A stretch of DNA of 64,000 bases, taken from contig CM049314.1 in NCBI GenBank assembly GCA_026874595.1, positions 65,322,800 through 65,386,799 of the forward strand. The letters are read 5' to 3'. Position 1 is the first letter of the stretch, and every line of letters starts with the position of its first letter. The DNA comes from Sipunculus nudus. Taxonomy: Eukaryota; Annelida; Sipuncula; Golfingiida; Sipunculidae. The notes under the pieces were generated by a model, which was not told the origin of the DNA, searched no databases, and worked only from the letters and a program-made list of their open reading frames with translations. Below, one piece after another: positions 11,268 through 21,720 of this stretch. Both the position numbers and the translations under genes were made by a program.

Positions 11268-12770
11268 CTCAGCTGACTAAAAGTCAGTTCAGCTGACTGA
11301 AAGTCATCTTATCTATGGCGATCTCTTTTTGTCCGTCGTCCGTCTGTCTGTCTGTCCGTCCGTCTGTCAATCCGTCTGTCCGTTAACAGGGCACAAATCG
11401 TTACCGTTTGACCTTGAAATTTCTAACTGAAATCATGTGGTCCATAAGAAATCTCCTTATTACCTGAAATAAGTTCACTGTGACCTATATCCTCCGAGCT
11501 ATGGTGCTCGTAAGTACCCCGCTAGAATAATTAAAAAGTTGATCTAAAAGCTCAAGTATCTGAATAACTAATATATTGATTGCCTTTATTCATTCCAAAT
11601 ATATTCCTTCCATGAATAGTGTTTCATCATTTCCCGAAGACTGGTGGCGCCACCTGTATTTTTTTCTAATTTTTACACATTTTTTCTCTATTTTTTAGAC
11701 AAAGACATTTCTAACTGTACATCCCGGGAGGTCCTATGCCCAGGTTTTTATTAGAAACCTAAAATTAGGTCTTGGTGTCTTATATATTGCGATACACAGG
11801 CTGAAAAAATGATTTTGAGCAGTGAGTCATATGGGGCATAAATTGTATTGGTTAAGCCTAGATTCTTCTTACGTTACATTCATGGAAGTCTTTAAAAATT
11901 CTTAATGGAAACCTGAAATGAGATTACTCTGACTGATATCCTCTGAGCTTTTGGGCTCGAAAGTAGTATAAAAAAGTATACTAAAGTTCCAATATCTGAA
12001 TAACTAATGCACTGATTACAATGATTCTTTCAATGTATTATAGCATGGATTTTTTCGTAATTTCCTTAATTTTACAATCTTTATGCATTTTTTTCTCTTT
12101 TTTTTAGACCTTCAGATAAAGCAGTTCGTCTGTAAACAGGGCACTAATCGTAACCGTAAGACCTAGAAACTTCTACCTGTACATCAACGGAGGTGATTTT
12201 AAAGCCCACAGTCAGTCATACGGGCACAAATTGTATCAGCTACGCCTAGAATCTTCTTACATGACATTCAGGCAGGTCCTGGGTAAATCTGCATGGAAAC
12301 CTGCAATTAGGTAATGGTGACCTATATTTTGTTAACTATGGGCCAAAAACATGATTTTTACCACTCTTAATATCTCATGGGCACAAACTGTATTTGCTAA
12401 CCCTAGAATGTTCCAATTTAATATACAGGAAATGGGGAAATGTCAATAGAAATTGGATATTAGGTCATGGTTACCTATTTTTTGCGTGCTACCGCCAAAA
12501 CTTCTTGAGCAATCTCCATTGAAACCTGAAATTAGGTCATGGTGACCAATATTACTGGCCAAATTATTTTAAGTCCATCAAAATTATGCTTGGTCATTTT
12601 TAGCTCAGCTGACTGCAAACAAACATGCTTTTGAATTTGAAGAACTTTATACCTACAGTTGAATGGGGATACCACTTACAAATGTTGGCATTCAGATGAT
12701 AAAATTCCTTTTGTGAATGTCTTCCTTGGCAGCCGAGCGTCATGACCCATGGTTCACTTGTTCAGGGTTC
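11268..12770 (+). mobile_element. GCTCAGCTGA-ended element, + orientation, about 1.5 kb
   Basis: Left end AGCTCAGCTGACTAAAAGTC with a second AGCTGACT 16 bp on, then a GTCC/GTCTG tract (11332-11385) and 'TTAACAGGGCACAAATCG'. Right end CAGCCGAGCGTCATGACCCA followed by CACTTG. The body holds repeated cassettes of the type GGTCATGGTGACC / GAAACCTGAAATTAGGT. Matches 1-400 and 20040-20850. No open frame. Confidence 0.75.
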
Positions 12771-13208
12771 ATACACTTCGAGCAAATCTCGAATTCCATG
12801 ATTTTTTCAAGATTCACGACAAAAAAAAACATTTCCCTCGTCACTTTGACATGTTAATGTTACTTAGGAAACTGTTGATGCAGACCATACTTTATTACTG
12901 AGATATGAGGAAAATATAGCTTAAAGAATACATATATATAGTTAAATAATATTCAAGAGTCATTATTTCAGCAGTTAAAACATGTACTGTTGTTCATGTT
13001 TTAGAGGAGATACATAAAAAAGTGGATTTTTTAAATTTTTCTCTCTTTTGTTAAAAAAATATTTCACACGTTTCATCACTTACATCAATGTTCCCGTTTT
13101 ACACACACGTGCCTATTAAACTACTTAATTTGAATACTACAAAAAGGTAGGTATTTCAGTCGCTTAATTTTTACTTAATACTTTGATGTATCACTTTTTT
13201 AAATTGTC
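12771..13208. other. AT-rich sequence, nothing recognised
   Basis: About 440 bp with short A and T runs. I see no open frame, splice-site pair or repeat shared with the rest of the window. Confidence 0.6.
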
Positions 13209-13308
13209 CAATATAATTGCCTCTACTCTGTTTATGGTCTGACTGGCCTCTCCTCTATTTATGAACTGACTAGGCTCCCTTTCTCTGTTTATGAACTGAC
13301 TGGCCTCC
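13209..13308 (+). repeat. 35-bp minisatellite, left part
   Basis: About three units of CTCTGTTTATGAACTGACTGG-CCTCC. The same array resumes at 14487, so it was split by the solo LTR between them. Confidence 0.75.
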
Positions 13309-14486
13309 TGTCACCAGAGATCTGTGACTTCAGTATTGTGTTACATATTCTAGTGGGGATAATAGCCAGATGATTGTTTTGATAATTTATTGTGCATTGA
13401 TATGGAGTATCATGTTTAGATATTATCGTAAGATAGTTGGTTAAAGGACACATGTGTCTCGTTAGATGTTTATTTCAGGGTAGTATAGTTGTCAGAGATC
13501 ACACGTGTCTCGTCTTATGTTAATTTCAGTACGGTTTAATTTAGACGAAGCCGCCTCTGTTTTGGCGATCACTAGTGTTTGTGGTAGATTTCAAAGGAAG
13601 TGCTCCTTTGTAAGTCTCACACTTTGTTGCTAGAGGCGTTTCCTTGTTAATATTCTCGCAGTGATAGACGGTCGGCGTAATTTAGAGTAATAATTGGTCA
13701 ATCGGGAGTTGTGACGCCAGGAAGCATTTACAAGGAGTGGAGGAGGACTTTTTCGGCACAAGGGCCCGTTTCAGCGTACCATGTGAAGTATAGACTGACG
13801 ATACCTTCAGCAGTCCTTGGACCGGTCTGCTTATGATTCAGTGGAGACAGCTGAGATGTGGTGTCTACAAGTGTAGTTGGTCATTGTCTGAGGAAGCCAC
13901 AAGTGATTTCTCTGTAAAGGACTTCAGAGCAAATAACGCATTCTGCCGACGGACTGGTAATCCGTCGGATTTATACTTGTGTGGGCTTCCAGGAACAGAC
14001 CGAGGACTTTATAGATACGTTTTACCATGGAGGTAAAGGATATTGCTGTGTGGAAGCTTATTCGGGATGATTCCAGGAGACATTAGCTGTGAGAGGCTGT
14101 GATTCAACGCTGAGAAAGAATAGTCAGTGCGCGGAGCAGGGACTGTTAAACGTGTATGAACAGAGAGAGATAGGATTCTAGAAACTCCATGAATACAGGA
14201 CATTGTTACATCCCGGTGTTACGTGTGTGCGCGATAGCCAAGTGGTTAGGAACCGAGTAAGCAGGAAAGTTGGTGTTTGCTGTCATGATTGGACTTTGTG
14301 TATTTATGTAATTATATTTATTGTTTGTGTAAAGGGATCGGCTCTCCAGAGAATGTAACTTATTTTAATATGTTATTGTTTTGGTAACACTGGTCTTAAT
14401 CCGTTTTAGAGTGTACGTATATATGTATTCAGCCAGTTTGTTTGATTCTTAGGTTCCTGGAGATTCACATCTTTAAGGGTGTGACA
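13309..14486. mobile_element. Solo LTR, 1178 bp, inserted in a minisatellite
   Basis: It starts TGTCAC and ends GTGACA, an inverted TG...CA pair typical of LTRs, flanked by CCTCC (13304-13308) and ACTCC (14487-14491), a near-perfect 5-bp target duplication. The same 35-bp minisatellite lies on both sides, which fixes the borders. There is no internal gag-pol; the small frame at 13833-14036 is not conserved-looking. The LTR family is not the same as the 186-bp LTR at 18433. Confidence 0.7.
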
Positions 14487-14745
14487 ACTCCCCTGCTCTG
14501 TTTATGAACTGACTGGGCTCCCCTCCTCTGTTTCTTATCCGACTGGTCACACAAGTCTTCTGTTTATAGACTGACTGGCCTCCGCTCCTCTTTTCATGAA
14601 ATTACTGGCCTCCTCTCCTCTGTTCATGAACTTTCACCCCCGCCCCCTCATTTTTTTTTTTATCCGACTGGCCTCCCCTCCTCTGTTTATGGTTGACTGA
14701 CCTTCCCTCCTCTGTTATGAACTGACTGACCTCTCCTTCTTCGCT
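14487..14745 (+). repeat. 35-bp minisatellite, right part
   Basis: About seven degenerate units of CTCCTCTGTTTATGAACTGACTGGC continue the array that breaks at 13308. A T run at 14650-14661 interrupts it. Confidence 0.75.
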
Positions 14746-14844
14746 TATCTGCCTAATTCAATGGCATTCATTCAGCAGGCAAGCATTATTGCTTCATAGC
14801 AATATAAAACTACTTTTATAAGAATGTGTTTTCTTTCCTTTACA

Positions 14845-15738
14845 GATAGTAATTGCCAAGCTTCGATCTATGTAGACCCTGTGAGGAGGTTTGCGTGGGA
14901 ACGAGGACAGATAGACTACAGGGGTGTTGATGCATTTGCCAACATTCAGAAGAGGTTGGACTTGACACTTCTTGGTGAACCACCGCCTGCAAAAGAACCT
15001 GAAATCAGCGATCCAGGTCCTGAACCAGTTAAAGAACCTGAACCGGCTCCTGTGGAAGAGCCCGAACCAGCAGCTGTGGCAGAGACAGCACCTGCTTCAG
15101 TTGCGGAGCCTGAACCAACACCTGCAGTAGAACCAGCACCTGCTCCAATTGCAGAGCCTAAACCGGCACTTGCCGCAGAGCTTGCTCTAACTCCAGTTGC
15201 AGAGCCTGAGGAAGCAGCTCTGGCTGAAACGGCACCTGCTGCAGAGCCAGAAGTGCCTGCAGAAAAAGCCTAGCCTGCCAAGGCAAAAGGAAAAAAAATT
15301 GTTAAAGTAAAGAAAGTGAATTTAGCAACAGATTCTGCTTCAACAGCCCCACCCACACCTGAACCAGCACCTGCACCAGTAGCAAAGCCAGCACCTGATA
15401 AGGTAGCAGAGCCAGCACCTGCACCAGTTCCAGAGCAAGCTCCAGCTCCTCCATCCACTCCAGTTGCAGAGCCTGAACCGTCGCCTACTCCAGTTGCAGA
15501 GCCAAGAGAAGCGGCTCCATCTGAACCAGCTGCGGTCGCAGAGGAAGCTAAACCTGATGAAGCAAAAACGTAAAAGAAAATCGTAAAGAAACAAAAATCA
15601 GCCACAGACCCTGCTTCACCTACTTCCCCCACGTCACCTACGACTCCTGTGTCTCCTGACACTGTCCCCTTCCTGCTGTAGTAGAACCTGCCAAATCAAA
15701 AGAAGCTGCACCAGAGGTGCCCTCTGTCAAGGAGTAAG
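14845..15738 (+). pseudogene. Broken Pro/Ala/Glu-rich exon of an unrecognised protein
   Basis: A strong acceptor (TTTTCTTTCCTTTACAG, ending 14844) opens a frame starting NCQASIYVDPVRRFAWERGQ, then IDYRGVDAFANIQKRLDLTL, then a long tract of (E/A)PAPVAEP-type repeats. The same frame is stopped by TAG at 15271-15273 and TAA at 15571-15573, each where a Lys codon would fit, and shifts near 15668 before ending EVPSVKE-TAA at 15738. Segments KKIVKVKK...ATDSAS (about 15295) and KKIVKKQK...ATDPAS (about 15577) show an internal duplication of about 94 codons. No upstream exon was found. If the first stop is real, the exon ends at 15273 and the rest is decayed. I do not recognise the 45-residue non-repetitive head; function unknown. 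Confidence 0.6.
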
Positions 15739-15749
15739 GTGCAGCAGCG

Positions 15750-17470
15750 ACTGTCATAATACATTTTTTGTTTGTCTTGCCTGGCTTTCAGGTTTTCAAT
15801 CATTGGTGGGACTATGTGTGGTCTTAGTAGTGTGTCTGAAGTGGGAGTTTCGACCTAAGTAGCCTACTATGTAACATTTGGCTGGGGGCATACCCTTCTG
15901 TGTCATATAAGGGCTCGTTTCTAAACTCCAGCAGTGCATTATACGGATCCTTACCGTCCATTTGGGCTTTCTTGATAAATCTCTTTACTGATTTTACAGA
16001 ATTCTCTACTTGCCCATTGGACTGTGAAAAGCCTGGGCTCATGGTCAATATTTTAAACCCCCAGTCTAGGGCAAACTGTTTTCCACTGTTTTCGCCCCAT
16101 AGATATAATCATAAACCTCTGACAGCCAAACTGAATGGCACTCATTTCTAATTCTATGGGCGCGTAATTTCTCTCCGCCTTATTGAGTCTCCGTGACGCA
16201 TATGCGACGGGTTGGCTAATCATGGCCCCAAGGCCAAGACCGCTCGCATCGGTTGACAGGGTTACTGGTTTAGAGGGATCATAAAAACGCAAGACCGGGG
16301 CGGTTGAGGCAGCATTTATCAACTGATTGAAAGCCTCATCATGACGATTTTCCCCAAGTCCATGCAATACCTTTCTCTAGCAATTCTTGGAGTGGCGCTG
16401 ATACACGGGACAAATTGGGGACAAATTTAGAGAGATAGACCATGATACCTAGAAATGATTCTAGTTCGGATTTGCATTTGGGCTTGGGCATTTCCTGCAG
16501 TGCCCTGACGCGTTCTGGATCAGGCTTTGTGACCTGAGTATACGACGCTATTCCTACTAATTTCACACTTGGGTCGATTGCACTTCAGCCCAGATTCCCT
16601 GGCACGGTTAAGGAGTCGTTTTAATCGATCGTCATGTTGCTTGTCGGAGTCGCCTGAGAGAAGCATGTCATCTACAATGATATCTACACCGTCAAGAGTA
16701 CCGAACTCCTCTACCATGGCACCCTGCCAAATTTCGCCGGCAGAACTGATTCCAAACGGCATTCTCTTAAATATGAACCCCAGGGAGTGTTAAAACAAGT
16801 GAGCTTTGCACTTTCGTCTGTCAATTTTAGTTGCCAATGCCCGGATGTGGCGTCAAATTTGGAAAATATTCTGGCATTAGGCATTTTGGAGACTACATTT
16901 TCCAAGGTTGTTGTTGGATAGTGTTGGCGCCGTATTGCTTTGTTCAGCTCCCGCGGATCCAGGCAAAATCTAACTTTGCCATTTTTTTCAAGGTGATAGT
17001 AATTTGGCTGACCCACTCTGTTGGCTCAGTAATGGGCCCGATTACCCCCAGACATACCATTCAATCCAGTTCCTCCTTTACTTTATCTCTTATCTTGTAG
17101 GGTATTTGGCGAGGGGGGGCACAACACGGGTGGAATACTGGGATCTAATTCTATTTCATACTCCCTGTTTATTAAACATCCTAAGCCCTCAAATAAATCC
17201 TGATTTTTGGCTAATAGGTCTAATGCTTTTTCACTGGGTTGGTGCACGGGTTTTGCGGACGATTGGGGTGATACCACATGGGGCTTTGCTTTGTTATGAT
17301 CAGTAGTAAGAGTGGGGTTTACACCTGCATCACAGTCACTTTCATTTTCAACATCATAGACACGTTTCAAAATGCCTAGCATTACACAAATACTTTTACC
17401 TAGAATAGGGACTGTGCTGCCGCTGACAACCTGAAAGGTTACTGGGGTTGGGCTGGTCACCATTTCTTTA
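15750..17470 (-). pseudogene. pol remnant: reverse transcriptase, RNase H, integrase end
   Basis: Protease region: only VPILGKS-like remains; no D-(S/T)-G triad is visible. Reverse transcriptase: LDPRELNKAIRRQHYP (about 16950), FSKFDATSGHWQLKL, MPFGISSAGEIWQ, and the catalytic IVDDM box (about 16680), where the usual YxDD Tyr is Ile. RNase H: VTLSTDASGLGLGAMISQ then YASRRLNKAERNYAPIELE (about 16250-16150). Integrase: only SQSNGQVENSVKSVKRFIKK with the last catalytic Glu, then PPMIENLKARQDKQKMYY after a frameshift near 15845. Several stops; not functional. Confidence 0.85.
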
Positions 17471-17473
17471 GCT

Positions 17474-18399
17474 TTACCTGTGCGTGGTTTCACATTCAAT
17501 GCGATCATCATCATGCTCGTCTGCTTCAAGAAACTGAACAGAATGTGATGCTCCACGGGCTCGGACTGCTCCTCCGCAGCGACGACTGCGCCCCCTGCCA
17601 TGTGTCTGTGCTCTGCCACGTCCACGATTAGCATAGTGTGCGCTGCTGGGCTGGCCTGGCATGCTGGATCTACATTTCACAGCAAAATGGTTTAATTTGC
17701 CGCATTTATTACGGGTTTTTCCCTTTGCGGGACATTTACCAAAATCATGATTATGTCTGCAGCATGGGCACTCAGGGTATTTGGGCTTAATACCACCGTC
17801 ATGGCCTCTTTTTGATTTGTCAACAGAGTTCACTTCTTGGGCGGCATTTGGGTTTCTCAGCGACTTTAGCTGGTCTGCACTCAGCTCGGCTACTTTACAT
17901 GCATCGATGGCCTGTTCTAGCTTAAGCTTGTCCATGCGTAAGAGTCTCTCTCTTACTTTTTCATCACGGATACCACACACTATGCGGTCACAGAGAAATG
18001 CATCTGCTATATCATCCGGGAATTCACAGTCCATTCTCAGCGTTATCAGTGCCGTGAGATAGTCCGTGAAATTTTCACTTGGTTTCTGTTGCCTATTATT
18101 GAACAGATATCTGGACGTGTGTCGTGTGTTTCTTGGGTTCACAATTTAGTGCAAATTTTTCAATGACTTTGGCAATCTTATCTCTATCTGCCTCATCAGC
18201 AAAAGTGAACGTTTCATATACTTGCTGCGCCGGAAGTCCAGCAATGTGAAGAAACGTGGCAACTTGGACTTTTTCACCTTTATTTTCGAGCTCCGCTGCG
18301 GTTGAGAACATGTCCCAGCTCCGCTTAGTCTTTACAGTTCTTTACCACGTTACCCTCGAGGGATAGAGCGGATGGTGACTTCAAATTAATATTGGCCAT
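17474..18399 (-). pseudogene. gag remnant with two zinc-knuckle-like motifs
   Basis: It starts MANINLKSPSALSLEGN at 18399, then shifts frame (about 18340 and 18140). Recognisable pieces are VQVATFLHIAGL, NFTDYLTALITLRMDCEFPD and FLCDRIVCGIRDEKVRERLL. It ends with CPCCRHNHDFGKCP and RNKCGKLNHFAVKC, zinc knuckles as in Mag-lineage Gag (the second has R-N-K-C in place of the first C-X2-C). Gag would package the element RNA. Broken by frameshifts. Confidence 0.8.
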
Positions 18400-18420
18400 G
18401 CTGCTTAATCACACGTTTTT

Positions 18421-18432
18421 CTTCTGACACCA
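18421..18432 (-). other. Primer-binding site, tRNA-Leu type
   Basis: Minus-strand TGGTGTCAGAAG directly follows the LTR end. It is complementary to the 3' end of animal leucine tRNAs (...CTTCTGACACCA with CCA). The match stops after 12 nt. Confidence 0.75.
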
Positions 18433-18618
18433 TGTAAAGAACAAGTCGTGACGCGGCCATGTGCTGTCCCAGTGCATTCTGGGAAACCCTTTATTTCTTA
18501 GTATACATCTTTTCATAGAGGGGGCAGCACCTTACGTTTAACAAGTCATCATACATTACACTCCTGGTGCTATAAATAAACGTTCCCTGGTTTCTTGGCC
18601 ACAGACTTGTACCTGGCA
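18433..18618 (-). repeat. 5' LTR of the Mag/Steamer-like element (186 bp)
   Basis: On the minus strand it begins TGCCAGG and ends TTCTTTACA, the TG...CA rule. It holds a TTTATTTATAGC A/T-rich box about 45 bp in and AAGAAATAAAGGG, a poly(A) signal, near the middle. It ends directly before TGGTGTCAGAAG. The 5' border is inferred from TG and from the adjoining A run. Only one LTR is present, so the two ends cannot be compared. Confidence 0.65.
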
Positions 18619-18639
18619 TTTTTTTTTTTTTTTTTTTTT
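18619..18639. repeat. T21 run directly next to the LTR
   Basis: Twenty-one T on the plus strand, so on the element's own strand an A run ends exactly where the LTR starts. It may be the insertion target. Confidence 0.9.
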
Positions 18640-19700
18640 GACGTTCTGCAAGCTTGAAAGTCTCTCCAGTATATTCCATATATAAAGCTGATGTAAGGGT
18701 GGGGGTGTAGCATAAGAAATTTACTATGTGATAATATGCAGGGGATATTTAAAGAAATAATTTTTTAAATTACATATGCTCTGTATATAGGGATATAAAG
18801 ATTGTTTAAAAAGAGGAACTAGCCTAAGATATGTTATGCTAGGGGCAATATGAATTGTTATGTGGAATGATATCTAGTGTATATAGGCTCTTTGCTGAAA
18901 CGAGCCTTGTATGAGTTAGTGAGCAAAGGGCAAAGTTTCTATGTGATGCTTTGTCTAAGAGCATTAGAGACAGGTGACTTTGGTGATGTAATGTTGTTAA
19001 AGGATTGTCCTTATCCACCGATGACATATCGGCCTATACACATCTTGTGTGTTGTCTTCTTTGTTGTGATTTTTTATATATAGTGATTTTTCTATTTTCT
19101 CGGATCTGATGTAAATCTATTGTATGATATGATAGATTTAGGCTACGTCCTAAAAGAATTGAGGTCTTTGATTACCTTTGTTTACATTTTGTGTGTGACC
19201 TGGACAACTAATTAAGTGGCATCTTGCCTGTTTGTACCACACCACAAGTATGTCTAGAATAAGTAAACCACGGTGCTTTTTAAATTCCTAGCTATTATCA
19301 TTGATATTTTATATTAATGACATCCTTCTAATCCTTTATAAAGCAATACAAATGATAATGATTATATTTAGTTTAACATTTAATGTTTATTGTACATGAA
19401 CTGCAGAGGCCCTAGGTGCGACTTTGTCAGACTCAACAGAAGCAGTGGATCAGTTGCCAATGCAAAGGATTGTTAATAAAAACAATAAAAACAGATTTTC
19501 TCTCATTTTTATGTAACCAGTATCAGAGTGCCATTATATCTGGTATCGAGGACCCCACTGTAAAGTTAACAAGGGCACCGCAAAGCGGACCATCCCCTCG
19601 CATGGGAGCATAATGATATGGGTTTATTACGCAAGTGTTAAAATGAGGTGGGGAGGTGTGTGAGCTTGAGCTTTGATGTCAAACTCAGTAAGTTGTACGT
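18640..19700. other. AT-rich intergenic sequence
   Basis: About 1.06 kb without convincing coding frames (the longest ones are 60-70 codons and unlike any family I know). No repeat shared with the rest of the window was seen. Confidence 0.6.
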
Positions 19701-19714
19701 GTATCGGTGTGTGA

Positions 19715-19985
19715 GGCATATGTGCGAGATGAAAGGTTTTGGTCAAACGGTTTGGCTTGAAATTGATCCACAAGCATTTCAAGAAATGGATGCTGTGGCC
19801 GTGACCTTTGACCCCGTGACCTCAAAATCGTTAGGTTTCTTCATCCATGGGTGGGTAAGCTTTATGTGCGAGATGAAAGGTTTTGGGCAAACGGTTTGGC
19901 TTGAAATTGATCCACAAAGCAATTTCGGACGGACAGACGGAAGAACAGACGGACGGACGCACGAACGGAGGCGTTACTGTATCCC
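19715..19985 (+). repeat. Two direct copies of a 55-bp segment and a GGACGGACAGAC tract
   Basis: TGTGCGAGATGAAAGGTTTT, followed by GG(T/G)CAAACGGTTTGGCTTGAA and ATTGATCCACAA, occurs at 19719 and 19863. The second copy runs into GGACGGACAGACGG...ACGGACGGACGCACGAACGG (19927-19968). These are typical ends of the interspersed repeats here. The frame over them at 19648-20064 is not a gene. Confidence 0.7.
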
Positions 19986-20038
19986 TTTCGCAACTTCTTT
20001 GCCAGGGGATAATATGATGCAAATATTTTTATCATTTT

Positions 20039-20850
20039 TTAGCTCACCAGGGCACAAATCGTAACCGCTGGATCAAGAAACTTCTTACTGAGCATCCAGG
20101 GGGGTCAATAAAAAATCGCCTTGGAAACTTGAAATTAGGTCTCTGTTACCTATATTCTCCAAGCTGTGGGGTTCGGAAATACCCGCCAGAATAATTTTAA
20201 ATTTGATACAAAAGCTCCAGAATCTGAATAATTAACTAATGCATTGATCGCCATGATTCTTTGCGTGCATATTGATCAGAGTGTTTCATCAGTTCATGCA
20301 GACTGGTGGCGCTACCTGTATTTTTTCGCTTTTTTACGTATTTTTTCTCTGTTTTTGAGACTTTCAAATGAAGCAGTCTGGCCGTTTACAAAGAACAAAC
20401 CGTAACTGTAGAACTATAGAAACTTCTATCTGTACATCGAGGGGGCAAATCTACTTGGACACCTGAAATTAGATCATAGTGACCTATCTTCTGAAAGATA
20501 AGTGAAACAACATGATTTAAGCATCCTATAGGATAGATTTGCATGATTGGTTACAGCTTGACCTAGAAATGTCTAATTTGATTAAGAGCCAGGAATGTTC
20601 CAGGAAAAATTTCTTGGTAATTTGAAATGATGTCACTGTGACGTAGATTCTGCAAGCTGTGTGAAACAACATGATTTTGACACTCTGTTAGTCAGATGGA
20701 CACAAATGGTAGCAGCTGGATGTAGAATAAAGTCACTGTAACCTATATCTAAGGTCTTTTCACAAAATGCATGATTTTGAGTACTCTGGTAATCAGTTTA
20801 CCCATTGTTCAAGGTTCTTTGAATTCAGCTAAGCATCAGGACCCCTAGGC
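20039..20850 (+). mobile_element. GCTCAGCTGA-ended element, 5'-deleted
   Basis: It starts TTAGCTCACC, then jumps to 'AGGGCACAAATCGTAACCGC', skipping the GTCC tract seen at 11330. It follows the 11268 copy (CTGGTGGCG(C)(C/T)ACCTGTATTTTTT, 'CTGAAATTAGATCATAGTGACC') and ends CAGCTAAGCATCAGGACCCCTAGG, a diverged family terminus. Confidence 0.7.
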
Positions 20851-21720
20851 AACTTTTTGACAACACCTCCTGGCCTACAATTAAGCTGTCCCTTGATATG
20901 AACCAGAACAATCGTTAGCTTTTTAGTATACATAGTATACAATGCCAACAATATGTGAGCAAATACCATTGTAACTTTGCATATTGTTTAATCCCACAGA
21001 ATGTTTGATGATTTCTGATCACATGGAAACAAGCCTGGGATACTGGACGATAGCCAACTTGTATACAACAGTGCAGGGGACTCGCTACCTTGGAGACAAA
21101 TTTTCAGTTTAGTGCGAGAGTTCACATATTATGTTGATTCATCACTTTAGCCCAGTGTTAAGATTACCTGCAGTTTACCACAATATTGATGCAATAATAT
21201 AGGATGGATGCCCATTGCTGTTCATTTCCGCACATTGCTCGTGTCACGACTTGAGCAGACTTATCAGTCCAACATAAATGTGTACAAATTGTGTACTCAT
21301 AGCTGGGACAAACGAGGATGTTGATCAGCATGTTGTTATGCCCCACACAAAAGGTTAACATGTAGGATCAGGGACCTATTGTGATGCTCTAGCAAAATTA
21401 ATTTACCTAGAATACCTAGTTTGCCACCAATAGTGTTTTTGAAATTTCAAGTGACCTGCCAAATGAGTTCCACATCATAGCCCTTTATTTAAACAGAATT
21501 CATCACAAAAAATGATTATTTAAAAAAAAAAGTATTTAGTTCTCTTATTTGGAACATACAAACTACAAATAGGGCCTTAAACCACAAATCAGACTTTAAT
21601 AAGAGTGCATCGTGTGTGTTGTTCCATCAATCTATGGAACCTACCCCTCTTTGTCTAAATGCATAATTCAAATCTTGGTTTTATTATTTCAAGTGGTAAC
21701 ACATGGCTCTTATAAAGAAA
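20851..21720. repeat. Duplicated block B, segment 1
   Basis: Collinear with 388-862 and then, without interruption, with 5495-5730. This unbroken junction near 21440 is the empty site for the 4.6-kb insertion at 863-5488. The block carries no gene. Confidence 0.8.

Larger units (their letters stand above)
15750..18618 (-). mobile_element. Mag/Steamer-like Ty3/Gypsy retrotransposon, deleted and frameshifted
   Basis: On the minus strand in order: LTR (18618-18433), primer-binding site (18432-18421), gag from an ATG at 18399, pol to about 15750. The 3' LTR is absent and the end abuts the Pro/Ala/Glu exon. Gag and pol carry several frameshifts and stops. An internal deletion near 16050 joins the RNase H part to the end of the integrase, losing the first integrase catalytic residues. 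It cannot be autonomous. The short LTR and tRNA-Leu primer are features known for Steamer, a bivalve Mag-lineage element; the placement is inference. Confidence 0.85.

Noticed and set aside
13833-14036. 67-codon frame as an upstream exon of the Pro/Ala/Glu gene
   Set aside because: It lies wholly inside the solo LTR and has no donor in a fitting phase that I can support.
15270-15662. Minus-strand Gly/Ser/Ala-rich frame opposite the Pro/Ala/Glu exon
   Set aside because: Antisense shadow of GC-rich repeat codons; the plus strand has the splice acceptor and a non-repetitive head.
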